DNA of 64,000 bases from Arcuatula senhousia (taxonomy: Eukaryota > Mollusca > Bivalvia > Mytilida > Mytilidae). The notes beneath the pieces were generated by a model that ran no database searches, was not told the DNA's origin, and saw nothing but the letters and a program-made list of their open reading frames with translations. This document shows positions 1 through 13,175 of this stretch, piece by piece. A program made the translations under genes and the position numbers. The first letter of the stretch is position 1. Every line of letters starts with the position of its first letter. Where the stretch lies: assembly GCA_963971305.1 (NCBI GenBank), contig OZ020303.1:57784867-57848866 (forward strand). The letters are read 5' to 3'.

Positions 1-451
1 TGATTTTGGAGGTCCCTCCTTTTATTGTTTCGAAATTAGGGGCCTTGGAGGGGCAAAAAATTCAAATATTTTACTTGTTTCCACCATAACTTTAGTCCTA
101 GTTGGCCTATTGCTGTGAAATTCATCAAGAATGTTTCTTACAATAAGAGAATGAACCTTTTTTCTCCGTTGTATAATTAGGGGCCAAAAGGGGCCGAAAT
201 AAAAACTTTTTTATTTGTGGTCCGATTTTGAAAATTTTTTTGTTTGTTCTTGTCAAATAGCGGATACAAAATTAAGAATTAATTTTTGCGACCCCCCCCC
301 CTTTTCCCCCTATTACGTAATTAGGGGCCAAATGGGGCCAAAATCGAAACTTGTTTATTTGTGGTCCAATTTTGAAATTTTGTTTTGCAAGTTTATTCTT
401 GTCAGGTAGCGAATCCTAATTTGAGAATTAATTTTTGCGACCCTCCCTTTT
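1..451. repeat. Family A core monomers (partial)
   Basis: This stretch consists of imperfect tandem units of about 145 bp that pair a 'ttaggggccaaaaggggcc' block with a 'gcgacccccccttttt' block (for example from 179 and 322). The same units recur at 1260-1700, 1886-2450 and 5010-5170. Short open frames across it are low-complexity. It looks like the core of a family A element whose left part lies outside the window. Confidence 0.6.
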
Positions 452-2712
452 TATACGACCGCAAAAAATTTGCGGACGTATAATGGTATGATGCTGTCGT
501 CGTTGTCGTTGTCGTTGTCGTCGTCGTCCGTTAACTTTAGTGTATACACGATAACTTTAGTTCTAGTTATCCAAATGCAATGAAATTTGACAATGATATT
601 TCTTACCATTAAAGGATGGATGGGATTGATTTTGGGAGTCCCCCCTTTTTTCGTTTGGAAATTAAGGGCCAAAAGGGGCCAAAATTGTAACTTTTTTGTT
701 TGTTCTTACAATAACTTTTTCAAAATCTTCTCCTCTGAAACTACTGAACAGAATTCAATGAAACTTGGTATGATTGATCATTAGGGTGTCCTGCACTATA
801 GTAATGTTTCAATTTCTGATTTGTCAAAAAACATGGCCGCCGTGGCTAAAAATAGACCAGGGGGGTCAGACTACTGTTTTTGGCTTGTAATTCAAAAAAT
901 ATAAGGGATAGATGAAATCTGATGCCACCCTACTGCTTCAGGATCAAAAGTTCTACAAAAGTCTCCATTTGGTCGAAGTTGTCAGAAGACCCCTTATAGG
1001 GGTTACGGCCCCTTAAAGGTGAAAAATAGCATTTTTTCATGTTTTTGCCCTATAGTATGAAAATTATTGCAGATAACAAAAAGCTGTTGCTTGCTTAATT
1101 GTTCAGCTCAATTAGCTCTACAAAAAACTCCATACGGTCGAAGTTGTCAGATGACCCCTTATAGGGGCTACAGCCCCTAAAATAATGTTTTTTCATGTTT
1201 TGGGCCTATGAAATGAAAACTATAGCAGGTAGAGATAAGCTGTTGCTTGCTTAAATGTTCAGCTCATTTACACAATTAAGAATTAAATTTTGCGACCCCC
1301 CCCTTTTTCCCCTATTACATAATTAGGGGCCAAATGGGGCCAAAATCAAAACTTTTTTATTTGTGGTCCGATTTAAAAAAAATTTTTTGCAAGTTTATTC
1401 TTGTCAGGTAGTGAATCCAAATTTGAGAATTAATTTTTGTGACCATCCCCTTTTTCACTTGTTTTGTAATTAGGGGCCAAAAGGGGCCGTAATAAAAACT
1501 TTTATTTCTGGTTTGTTTTTGAAATTTTTTTTTTGCAAGTTTATTTTTGTCAAGTAGTGAATCCAAATTTGAGAAATTATTTTTGCAACCCCACCCCTTT
1601 TTCACCTGTTACATAATAAGGGGCCAAAAGGGGCCGAAATTGATTTTTTAAAAATTCTTGTCCAATTTTGACAAATTTTTTGCAAGAGTAGAATACAAAA
1701 TTGAAAATTTATATTTTTACCCCCTGGGTCGAAAGTCCACCAGAGCAGCATGTGTCAAAAACCTTTGTCAGTCCACCATGGGCTGCATGTGTCCAGAGCA
1801 ATAGACTATCCATATTGGGCCTAAAATGTACAGGGTTCAACATGTTGCGGTCGTATCATGCTGCGCTCGGCGAAGCTTTTTATTTCACTTGTTTTGTAAT
1901 TAGGGGCCAAAAGGGGCTGTAATCAAAACTTTTTTATATCTGGTTTGTTTTTGAAAATTTTTTTTTGCAAGTTTATTTTTGTCAAGTAGCGAATCCAAAT
2001 TTGAGAATCTATTTTTGCAACCCCCACCCCTTTTTCACATGTTACGCAATAAGGGGTCAAAAGGGGCTAAAATCGAAACTTTTTTAATTCTTGTCCGATT
2101 TTGACAATTTTTTCGCAAGTTTATTTTTGTCAAGTAGCAGATATATTTTTGTGTCCCCTTTTTTACTGTTACGTTATTAGGGACCAAAAGGGGCCAAAAT
2201 TGAAATTTTTTTATTTCAAGTCCGATTTTGAAAATTTTTTTTGCATGTTTTTTCTTGTCAATTAGCGGATACAAAATTAAGAATTAATTTTTGCGACCCC
2301 CCCTTTTTCCCCCTATTACTTTATTAGGGGCCAAATGGGGCCAAAATCGATACTTTTTTATTTGTGGTCAGATTTTGAAATTTTTTTTTTGCAAATTTAT
2401 TCTTGTCAGGTAGCGATTCTAAATTTAAGAATAAATTTTTGAGGCTGTAATCATAATTTAAAAAAAAATTCTGGTTCGATTTTTAATTTTTTCCCCAAAC
2501 ATTATTCTTTTAAAGAGTAGAATACAACATTCAAAATTTATATTTTTACCCCCTGGGTCGAAAGTCCATCAGAGAAGCATGTGTCAAAAACCTTTGTCAG
2601 TCCACCATGGGCTGCATGTGTCCAGAGCAATAGACTATCCATATTAGGCCTAAAACGTACAGGGTTCAACATGTTGCGGTCGTATCATGCTGCGCTCGGC
2701 GAAGCTTTTTAT
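452..2712 (-). mobile_element. Composite family A element (pearl/Helentron-like)
   Basis: The left boundary is a hairpin at 452-482 (TATACGACCGCAAA paired with TTTGCGGACGTATA), followed by a GTCGTCGTT-type tract (496-530). The right boundary at about 2675-2712 carries TTGCGGTCGTAT, the exact complement of the left arm, then a small hairpin GCTGCGC-tcg-GCGAAGC and a T-run. A second right end lies at 1700-1886, so at least two copies are fused or nested. Positions 715-1275 hold family B monomers. Orientation is given as minus because the hairpin and tract, the usual 3' end of such elements, are on the left. No coding capacity is seen. The class assignment is inference from architecture. Confidence 0.6.
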
Positions 2713-4110
2713 TTGTCTTGCCTGCGACTTAAGTTGCTGAAGGCGAGACATAGGTATTACTTTCCAGCAGCGGCGGCGACGGCGTAAACTTTTTTGTAAG
2801 ACAGTTGGGGTTATGGTCTACGCAACTGGCACCATGCCATTTGACCCTGACCCCAATTTCATGGTTCAGTGACTCTGTGGACTAATATGATTTTTGGGGC
2901 CAAAAAACCTCTTTGTAAGACTTTTGTGGAAAATGAATTCCAAGAAAAGTATAATAGCTAGGCATCTGATATCTGGTATACAGACAGTTGGAGTTATGGT
3001 CTACGCAACTGGCACCATGCTGTTTGACCCTGAACCCAATTTCATGGTTCAGCGACTCTGTGGACTTAGATGATTTTTGGGGCCAAAAAACCTCTTTGTT
3101 AGACTTTTGTGGAAGATGAATTAAGTGAAAAGTATAATAGCTAGGCATCTGATATCTGGTATACAGACACCTGGAAATATGGTCTATGCAACTGAAACCA
3201 TATCCTGTTACCTTGACACAATTTTCAAGGTTCAGTGACTCTGTGGACTTATAAGATGATTTTTGGAACAATAAAACTTTTGTGGAAAATAAATTAAGTT
3301 AAAAGTATAACAACTAGGCATCTAATATTTGGTATACAGACATTTGGGGTTTTGGTCTACACAACTGACACCATGTTGTGTGACCATGACCCTATTTTCA
3401 TGGTTCAGTGACTTTGTGAACTTGGATGATTTTTAGGTGGAAAATGAGTTAAGTGAAAAGTATAATTTTTTAGCTAGGCATCTGATATTTGGGGATTATG
3501 GTATTCACAACTGACATCACCATGTAATGTGACTTTGGAACCCATTTTCATGGTTGAATGACTGAGTGAATGTTGGTCTTTTTTCATTGTTTATCAATAA
3601 CTATGGTATCTAGAACACACTTCAGATATTTTTGTGATGGTTAAATGGAATTCTGTCACCTGTCACACGACCTTGACCTTAACTTTTCTGAAGGCCCAGC
3701 TAGACCTTCAATGAGTTCTGTGATGGTGCCGGCAGGCGAGACATACTGGTACTTTAGTGTCAACTCTTGTATATTGATTTGGTCAATGTTAACCTTTTTT
3801 CTTAAGTCTGTTTAGCATGAAGCAGTTATGGTACACCATTGATATTTGGTATGCAGTTGCATTAGCATCAGTACAGATCAATATCAAGGGCATTTACCTG
3901 TATGCTCCTGCAGTCATGGTCAAGTGACTATGATATTTTATACTGATTTAGCCTAATGTTAACGTTTTTCTCTTCCGTCTGTTAAACATGGTATGCAGTT
4001 GCACTAGCATTAGTACAGATCAGTTTTAAAAGCATTTTATCTGTATTCTCCTGCAGTCATGGTCTACTGACTTTGCAATTTTATACTAATTGGCCAATAT
4101 TAACCTTTTT
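2713..4110. repeat. Family F tandem arrays (about 178-bp and about 165-bp units)
   Basis: From about 2795 to 3560 there are four to five imperfect copies of a unit of about 178 bp (restarting near 2801, 2986, 3166 and 3340) containing 'atggtctacgcaactg' and 'catggttcagtgactctgtg'. From about 3700 to 4105 a second unit containing 'tatttggtatgcagttgca' repeats. The second array resumes at 9921, directly after the family B block. Family B therefore inserted into this array at a T-run following 'taacc'. No gene is seen. Confidence 0.6.
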
Positions 4111-4512
4111 AGCTCACCTGGCCAAAGGCCATGTGAGCTTATGCCATCACTATGCGTCAGTTGTCGTCCATCGTCCCTTAACAATTTCAAAAATCTTCTC
4201 CTCTGAAACCACTAAACCAATTTAACCGAAACTTTGCAGGAATGGTATATGACATGTTGGCATCAAACGATCATCATTTTGAAATGATTCAATAAAAAAC
4301 ATGGCTGCTGTTACTAAAAATAGAACATAGTGTAAAACCACTTACAATGGCTTATAAAACAGCAACCATAACAGATAGAAAAAATCCGAAGGATATTAAG
4401 CTCTTCAGAATCAAAAGCTCTACAAAAGTCTCCATTGAGTCGAAGTTGTCAGAGGAACCCAAAAAGGGGTTATGGCCCTTTAAAGGTCAAAAGTAGTCAT
4501 TTCTCATGTTTT

Positions 4513-5508
4513 TATACGACTGCAAAAAATTTGCGGACGTATAATGGTATGATGCTGTCGTCTGCGTCTGCGTCGTTGTCTGTTAACTTTAGTGTTCCCA
4601 CAATAACTTAAGTTCCAGTTATCCGAATGCTATGAAATTTTGCAATGATGTTCCTTACCATAAAAGTATGAATGGGATTGATTTTGGGGGTTCCCCATTT
4701 TTTCGTTTAGAAATTTGGGGCCAAAAAAGGGCCAAAAATACAACTGTTTTGTTTGTTTCCACAATAACTTTAGTTCTAGTTATCTGATTGCTATGAAATT
4801 TGACAGTGATGTTCCTTACCATAAAAGGATGAATGGGATTGATTTGGGGGATTTTTCGTTTCGAAATTAGGGGCCCAAAAGGGGCAAAAAATTCATATAT
4901 TTTATTTGTTTCCACCATAACTTTGGTCCTAGTTGGCCTATTGCTGTGAAATTTGTCAAGAATGTTTCTTACAATAACAGAATGAACCTGATGAATTTTC
5001 ATGCTTCTTTTTTCCCCGTTATGTAGTCAGGGGCCAAAATCGAAACCTTTTTATTTGTGGTGCAATTTTGAAAATTTGTTGGCATGTTTGTTCTTGTCAA
5101 ATAGCGGATACAAAATTGAGAATTAATTTTTGCGACTCCTTTTTTCCCCCTATTGCGTAATTAGGGCCAAAATCGAAACTTTTTTTTTGCGTAAAAAACA
5201 TCAATGATAATAGATTAACCAAGAATAGGGTCTATTTCTTAATATAAAATTGAGCAGGGATATTGAAATGTTATAAATATGATATTGCAAGTATAATTTT
5301 TTTCCATTTGCTTTTAAAATAGTTAAAATCTAATGAATTCCTTGTAAAATGTGGGTGGAAAGTCCACCAAAGGCATGTGTCAAAAACCTTTGTCAGTCCA
5401 CCATGGGCTGCATGTGTCCAGAGCAATTGACTATCCATATTGGGCCTAAAAGGTACAGGGTTCAACGTATTGCGGTCGTATCATGCTGCGCTTGGCGAAG
5501 CTTTTTAT
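4513..5508 (-). mobile_element. Family A element inserted in family B
   Basis: A family A hairpin (4513-4543) with a following CGTC tract opens the copy. The family A right end (5348-5508, with GGTCGTATCATG and GCGAAGC) closes it. Sequence on both sides rejoins as the uninterrupted family B phrase 'catgtttttgccctatag', present intact near 7507. This defines the insertion as lying inside a T-run. The core contains 'gttccttaccataaaag' and 'gaaattaggggcc' monomers. Confidence 0.65.
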
Positions 5509-6756
5509 TGCCCTATAGAATGAAAACTGTTGCAGATAGAGAGAAGCTGTTGCTTGTTTAAATGTTCAGCTAATTTAGCTACAAAAGTCATCATAGGATC
5601 GAAGTTTTCAAATGACCCCTTATGGGGGATACAGCCCCTTAAAGGCGAAAAATAGTGTATTTGGCCAACAGAATGAAAACCATTGCAGATAGCTGTTGCC
5701 TGCTTAAATGTTCAGCTCATTTAGATCTACAAAAGTCTCCATAGGGTCGAAGTTGTCAGATGACCCCTTATCGGGGTTACTGTCCCCTTAAAGGCGAAAA
5801 ATAGTTTTTTTTTGCCTATAGAATGAACACTATTGCAGATAGGGAAAAGCTGTTGCTTGCTTAAATGTTCAACTCATTTAGCTTTACAAAAGTCTCCATA
5901 GGGTCAGAATAAATAAACATGTTTTCATGTTTTTGGCTTACATTATGAAGACTATAGCAGATAAGAAAAGTGGTTGCTTGCTTAAATGTTCAGTCCATTA
6001 AGCTCTTAACAAAGTCTCTATAGAGTCAAAGTGTTCAGACGGCCCTTAAGATAACATTTTGTACGTTTTTGGCCTACAGAATGAAAACTATTGCTGAAAG
6101 AAAAAGCTGTTGCTTGCTTAAATGTTCAGCTTATTCAGCTCTACAAAGTTCCTCATGGGGTTGACATCAAGACCAGGGGAGCGATTCATGCTCCTGGGAG
6201 CCTCTTGTTTCCATATAAATTGAAACAATTGCAGATAGAAAAAAAGCTGTTGCTTGCTTTAATCTTCAGCTCATTCAGCTCTACAAAAGTCTCCATTGGG
6301 TCGAACTTGTCAGATGACCCCTCAGAGGGTTAATGGCCCTTTACAGGTAAAAATAGCCTTTTTAGCTCACCTGGCCAAAGGCCATGTGAGCTTATGCCAT
6401 CACTATGCGTCTGTCGTCGTCCGTCGTCGTCCCTTCACAATTTCAAAAATCTGCTCTGAAACCACTGAACCAATTTAACTCAAACTTCACATGAAGGATA
6501 TATGACATGTTGGCAACAAATGATCCTCATTTTGAAATGATTGGATAAAAAACATGGCCACCGTTACTAGAAATAGAACATAGGGTAAAATCACTTAAAA
6601 TGGCTTATTACTCAGCAACCATAACAGATAGAAAAAATCCGAAGGATTCAAGGCTCTACAGAATCAAAAGCTCTACAAAAGTCTCCATTGGGTCGAAGTT
6701 GTCAGATGACCCTTGATAGGGGTAACGGCCATTTAAAGGTAAAAAATAGCGTTTTT

Positions 6757-7498
6757 ATGGCCCGACCACGTATGTGGATCGGACATATAGTTTTACCCTT
6801 GTCCGTCTGTCCGTAACACTTTGGTTAAGGTCCATTACTCGGATACTAGATGTTGGGGGTCAATGATATTTCACCACCAGATGGGTCTTGGGTAACATGA
6901 CACCACCCACTAGAAATTAGGTCACTGTGACCTATATTTTATGCATGAACGACTTCGGTTAAGTTCTTGGTTAAGGTCCATAACTTGGATACTAGATGTT
7001 GTGGGTTAATGATATTTCACCACTAGATGTGTCTTGGGTAACATGACACCACCCAATAAAAATTAGGTCACTGTGATCTATATTTTATGCATGAACGACT
7101 ACGGTTAAGTTCTTGGTTAAGGTCCATAACTTGGATACTAGATGTTGGGGTCAATGATATTTCACCACTAGATGTGTTTTGGGTAAGGTGACACCATCCA
7201 CTAGAAATGAGGTCACTTTGACCTATATTTTACGCATGAATGACTTTGGTTAAGTTCTTGGTTAAGTCCATATCTTGAATACTACATGTTAGGGGTCAAT
7301 AATATTTCACTACTCGATGATTCTTGGTAACATGGCACCACCCTCCAGAAATTAGGTCACAGCGACCTATATTTTACACATGAACACTTTTGATCAATTT
7401 CTTGGTAAAGGTCCATATCCCAGGTAATACATATTGAGGGTCAATGATATTTCAGGAACGGAAGGGCCATCCTATGGCTCATAGACACATTTTCTAGC
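6757..7498. mobile_element. Family C tandem-core element inserted in family B
   Basis: The left edge, just after a T-run, reads ATGGCCCGACCACGTATG with an imperfect complement downstream (CATATGTCCGATCC on the other strand), then a short GTCCGTCTGTCCG tract. Five imperfect units of about 140 bp containing 'ggttaaggtccata' start near 6832, 6970, 7109, 7257 and 7402. Near the right end is GGGCCATCCTATGGCTC. Family B monomers resume immediately after. It has the same general plan as A and B but an unrelated sequence. Confidence 0.5.
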
Positions 7499-10338
7499 TT
7501 TTTTTATGTTTTTGCCCTATAGAATGAAAACTATTGCAGATAGAGAAAAGCTGTTAGTTGCATAAATGTTCGCCTCATTTAGCTCGACAAAAGTCTTCAT
7601 TGGGTCGTAGTTGTCAGATGACCCCTTATAGGGGTTACTGTCCCTTAAAGGCAAAAAATAGTGTTTCTGACCTATAGAATGAAAACTATTGCAGATAGAG
7701 AAAAGCCGTTGCTTGCTTAAATGTTCAGCTCATTTAGTTCTACAAAAGTCTTCATAGGGTCAAAGTTTTCAGACTACCAATTATAGGCGTTACATGCCCT
7801 TAAAGGCGAAAAATAGTGTTTTTAGCTCAACTGGCCAAAGGCCATGTGAGATTATGCCATCACTGTGCGTCCTTCGTCGTCCGTCGTCCGTTAACAATTT
7901 CAAAAATCTTCTCCTCTGAAACCACTTAACCAATTTAACTGAATATTTGCAGGAATGGTATATGACATGTTGGCAACAAACGATCCTTATTTTGTAATGA
8001 TTGGTTAAAAAACATGGCTGTTGTTACTAAAAAATAGAACATAGGGTAAAACCACTTTAAATGGCTTATAACTCAGCAACAATAACAGATAGAAAAAAAT
8101 CCGAAGGATTTTAGGCTCTTCAGAATCAAAAGCTCTACAAAAGTCTCCATTGGGTCAAAGTTGTCAGAAGAACCCTAAAAGGGGTTATGGCCCTTTAAAG
8201 GTAAAAATAGCATTTTTTCATGTTTTTGCTCTATAGAATGAAAACTATTGCAGATAGAGAAAAGCTGTTGCTTGCTGCTAAATGTTAAGCTCATTTAGCT
8301 CTACAAGAGCATTCATAGGGTTGAAGTTGTCAGATGACCCCTTATAGGGGTTACAGCCCCTTAAAGTCGAAAAATAGTGTTTTTGGCTTATAGAATGAAA
8401 AATAATGCAGATAGAGAAAAGCCTTTGCTTGCTTAAATGTTTAGCTCATTTAGCTCTACAAAAGTCTCCATAGGGTCGAAGTTGTCAGATGACCCTTTAT
8501 AGGGATTACAGCCCCTTAATAATTATGTTTTCAAGTTTTTGGCTTATATAATGAAAACTATAGCAGATAAAGAAAAGTGGTTGCATGCTTAAAGGATCAG
8601 TTCATTAAGCTCTTAACAAAGTCTCTATAGAGTCAAAGTGTTCAGACGGCCCTTAAAATACATTTTGTACGTTTTTGGCCTACAGAATGAAAACTATTGC
8701 TGAAAGAAAACGCTGTTGCTTGCTTTAATGTTCAGCTTATTCAGCTCTACAAAGTTCCTCATAGGATTGACATCAAGACCAGGTGAGCGATTCAGGCTCC
8801 TGGGAGCCTCTTGTTGGTCTATAGAATGAAAACTATTGCAGATAGAGAAAAGCTGTTGCTTGCCTAAATGTTTAGCTCATTAAGCTCTACAAAAGTCTCC
8901 ATAAGGTCAAAGTTATCAGATGACCCCTTATACTAAGGTGTTACAGCCCTTTAAAGGTGAAAAATATAGCATTTTTCATGTTTTGGCATATAAAATGAAA
9001 ACTATTTCAGATAAAGAAAAGCTGTTGCTTGCTTAAATGTTCAGCTCATTTAGCTCTACAAAAGTCTCCATAGGGTCGAATTTGTCAGATAACCTCTCAA
9101 AAGTTGAATAATAGTGTTTTTTTGCTTATTTAGAATGAAAACTATTGTAGATAAATAAAAGCTTTTTCTTGCTTAAACATTTAGCTTATTTAGCTATACA
9201 AAAGTCTTCATAGGGTCGAAGTTGTCAGATGACCCTTTAAAGGTGTTACAATCCCTTAAAGGCAAAAAATAGTGTTTTTGGTCTATAGAATGAAAACTAA
9301 AGCAGATAGAGAAAAGCTGTTGCTAGCCTAAATGTTCAGCTCATTTAGCTCTACTAAAGTGTCCATAACGTCAAAGTTGTCAGATGACCCCTTATACTAA
9401 GGTGTTATAGCCCTTTAAAGGTGAAAAATAGCATTTTTTCATGTTTTGGCATATAGAATGAAAACTATTGCAGATAGAAAAAAGCTGTTGCTTGCTTAAA
9501 TGTTCAGCTCATTTAGCTCTACAAAAGTGTCCATAGGGTCGAATTTGTCAGATAACCCTTTAAAATTGAATAATAGTGTTGTTTGCTTATTTAGAATGAA
9601 AACTATTGCAGATAAAGAAAAGCTTTTTCTTGCTTAAACATTCAGCTCATTTAGCTATACAAAATTCTTCATAGGGTGTCTTATAGGGGTTATGTCCCTT
9701 TAAAGGTCATGCAAAAATAATGTTTCTTCATGTTTTTGTCATAAAGATTGAAAACTCATGCAGAGGAAAAAAGATGTTGCCTGCTTAAACATGCAGCTCT
9801 TTACAAAGGCTTCACAAAAGTCTCAATTAGGTCTCAGTTGTCAGATGACCCCTTAAAGAAAAGAACCTTATGGCTTAAGGACCAGGTGAGCGATTCAGGC
9901 TCCTGGGAGCCTATTGTTCTTAAGTCTGCTGAACATGGAGCTGTTATTGTACATTATTGATATTTGGTATGCAGTTGCATTAGCATAAGAACAGATCAAT
10001 GTCGAGGACATTTTATCTGTATACTCCTGCAGTTACAGTCTGGTGACTTTGAGATTCTATACTGATTTAACTAAATGTTAATGTTTTTCTTAATCTGTTT
10101 TATGTGAACAAGTAATGGTACACTATTGATATTTTGTATACAGTTGTATTTGCATCAATACGGATATATTTTTTGAGTAATTGTCACTGCTGCAGTCACT
10201 TTAAATATTTGCATTTCAAACTTCATTTTATACAGTGTTCAGCTGCGACAGGCAAGACATATCTCTGTGTTTACAGTTTATATTGTCTCCTGCTGCAATG
10301 CGACGGAGAGACCTAGTAGTGGTCTTTGTCACATTTTT

Positions 10339-11238
10339 AGCTCACCTGGCCGAAGGCCAAGTGAGCTTATGCCATCACTATGCGTCCGTCGTCTGTAAAC
10401 AATTTCAAAAATCATCTCTTAAACTACTGAACCAATTTGACTGAAACTTGGTAGGAATGATATATGACAATCCTCATTTTAAATTGATCCGATGAAAAAA
10501 ACGACCGCCGTTGCTAAAAATAGAACAGGGAGGTAAAACAGCAGTTTTTTGCAAATAACTCAAAAACGGTGACAGATATCAAAATTCTGACAAGAGTAAA
10601 AGTGATCAGTACATCAAGATTTACCTACTCCGAAATTTTGAAGAAATTACAACAAAACATGTGGGAATTTTTGCCCCTTTTCTTATTTTTTCTGCTTTTT
10701 GCACTTATTTTGTCCTATATCACAAGAACTATATAAGATATTGAAGTAATTTCAATTGCATATTGTTCAGCTAATTAAGCTTTACAAAATTGTCCATCAT
10801 GATGAAATTGTCAGATGACCCCTTATAGGAGTCATGGCCCCTTAAAGGCCAAAAATAATGGCCTTCGTCTGTAAACAATTTCAAAAATCTTCTCTTCTGA
10901 AATGATATATGACATGTTGGCTACAAACGAACCTCATTTTAAAATGAACAGAAAAAAAACATGGCTGCCATTGCTAATTTAGATCTACCAAATTGTTTAT
11001 CAGATGACCCTAACAGAATTATGGCCCGTTTAATGACAAAAAAATTAAGTAGATTGTACGTGATATTTAGAATGTGTTTCATAGAAGATTGTGCCACCCA
11101 TTTGCTTGCTTAAATGCTTAGCTTAATAGAGCTTTCCAATGGTTTCATTGTCATAATGGGGTGTTGGCATTGTGAAATATTGTTACATCAAGTCATTGAA
11201 ACCAGGTGAGCGATTCAGGCTCCTAGGAGCTCTTGTTG
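10339..11238 (-). mobile_element. Compact family B element
   Basis: The copy starts with the hairpin AGCTCACCTGGCC...GTGAGCT (10339-10367), followed by CGTCCGTCGTC. It ends with CCAGGTGAGCGATTCAGG and a right hairpin near 11200-11238. It is about 900 bp with only a few degenerate core units. A T-run precedes the left end and TTGTT follows the right end. Confidence 0.65.
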
Positions 11239-11842
11239 TTAATGCAACCCCTCTTAAACGGCTCAATAGATTTTGATGAAATTTTGTAGGATTGTTTGTC
11301 ATGAAATAAAGTTGATTACAATGCAATGCCATCCTGATTTGGCGAATTCAATAGGAGTTATGGGGCTTTATCGACTTTGTTCATTTTAGATCAAAGCAAC
11401 ACTTTGTGAGCCCAATTAACTGAGACTGCTCAACAGATTTTGATGAATTTTTATAGAATTGTTTGTCATGATCTGTAATTGACCTTTTCGCAGTGCCATT
11501 TTGATTCGGCGAATTTTATAGGAGTTATGGGATTTTATCGACTTTAATCATTTTAGGTCATTAGAACACTTTGTGAACGCAACTCCACTGAGGCCAATCA
11601 ACAAATGTTGATGAAATTTTGTAGGACTGTTTGTCATGATATGTAGTTGATCATATCCCAATGTCATTTTGATTTGACAAATATTCAAATACTATAGGAG
11701 TAAAGGGACTTTATTGACTTTGTTCATATTGGGTCATAAGAATATTTTGTGAGCGCAACTCCATTAAGACCCCTCCACAAAGTATGATGAATTTATGTAG
11801 TGTTGTTATGATATTTAGTTATAGATATATATCTAAATATTA
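11239..11842. repeat. Family E tandem array, left part
   Basis: Four imperfect units of about 160 bp share 'ttgtttgtcatgat' and 'ttataggagttatggga', beginning near 11240, 11399, 11566 and 11738. The array is broken at 11843 by a TIR element and continues at 13065-13175. No gene is seen. Confidence 0.6.
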
Positions 11843-13064
11843 GGGACTGTTCAATATTTATCAAAATACTGGGCCGGTGCAAATTTTTTTTCATCGTCAA
11901 AATTTTTTATTTGCCCAGCAAAGCCTAATCAAGAAAAAAGTATAGACCCAGTCACTTAACAGTAAAAAATATCTTTTTGTCCAGCAATATTCTTACCATT
12001 TTTTAATAAAAATAAAAACCAGCTAAATAGTCTATACCAAGAGCCTTTTCAAATTCAAATTCAAATATTTTATTGGATAAAGCATAGTCAAGTCATGATC
12101 ATGAATACAAACACAGTTACATAATGTCATAAATTGTGTAATCAAATAAAGCACAAACTTCAATAAATGTACATGTACAAAAATATGATAATATATAGTC
12201 CTTTTTAGAAAGTATTTTCCGGACTTGCGGAACTGGGCAGTCTTTTACTTATTCACTACAGGTTAACGACTTCCGGGTCGGCCTCAACGTTGAAAATCTG
12301 TTGAAATTAACTAAATTCGTCATCCTGTTAAAACATGTTTAAATCTGTCTGCCACAGTCTTAAACTACTAAAACATATGTTAACATCCAAGACTTTACTC
12401 CAAACCAGTTTGTTTGAATCGGGAAGGGGAAATTACACCAAAAAGGGATAGGGATAAATTGATGTTTTCCTTAGCTCAACGTTGATCACACGGTGTGGCC
12501 GACCCACAAAGGGAAACTACTCTTGCAAAAATTAAAATAAAAGACTCGGAATCGGAATTCCGGATGACTTTTTCAAAAGGAATGCGAGTCATCACATACT
12601 TGACATATAAATGCAACAATTTCATTATTGAATAGCATCTTTTTGCATCTGTTTTTTTATATATAGAGATAAATACTTATCTAAATCCTACATATTTTTT
12701 AAAAAATTTGACTTTGGAGATATAAGCAAATGCTGATATATTTTATTTAGCATCATTAAATATTTGACAATAATATGTGGAGTAAATGCACTTGAGACCA
12801 TAAATCATGTGAAACAGGCCACATTATTCAATTGGTAACCATCATAATAAGTCTCTTATGGTATGTTTTTTTATTCTTATGTCCTTCTCTTTATGTTCAA
12901 TGTGCATTTTTTTTACATTTTATCACCCTTAAAAAAGTAGTCGCCCAGCGGAAATATTTTTACGAAAATCTATTCGCCCAGCATTTGTAAAGAGCAAAAA
13001 AAAAACTACGTGCCCAGTATACAAATGCACCGGCTCAGTACTTTGATAAATATTGAACAGTCCC
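11843..13064. mobile_element. PIF/Harbinger-like non-autonomous TIR element
   Basis: The terminal inverted repeats begin GGGACTGTTCAATATTTATC at the left and are matched by its complement at the right. The inverted homology continues inward, including GCCGGTGCA, with one or two mismatches. TTA flanks both sides (11840-11842 and 13065-13067), as expected for Harbinger-type 3-bp TWA duplications. The interior (1.2 kb) has no long ORF. CCCAGC(A/G) motifs recur near both ends. The interrupted family E phrase ending 'ttataggagttatggg' resumes after it. Confidence 0.65.
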
Positions 13065-13175
13065 TTATAGGAGTTATGGGATTTTATCGACTTAGTGTAT
13101 TGTAGATCATAAAACTGCTTGTGTGCTCCTTTGAGGTTGCTTAATTAATAGATTTTGCTAAATTAAGTTTTTTTT

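Larger units (their letters stand above)
4111..9919 (-). mobile_element. Family B element block with nested copies
   Basis: Family B left hairpins (AGCTCACCTGG pairing with CCATGTGAGCT) occur at 4111, 6364 and 7824. Right ends (CCAGGTGAGCGATTCAGG, then AGGCTCC-tg-GGAGCCT and TTGTT) occur near 6170-6210, 8779-8816 and 9883-9919. Between them are about 160-bp monomers with 'gaaaactattgcagatag' and 'gttgtcagatgacccctta'. The bracket order shows nested or unequally recombined copies. Families A (4513-5508) and C (6757-7498) are inserted inside. There is no coding potential; translations are short and out of register between monomers. Confidence 0.65.

Noticed and set aside
2882..3271. 129-codon minus-strand frame with internal repeats
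   Set aside because: The repeats follow the 178-bp satellite unit; unit length divisible by three keeps the frame open by chance.
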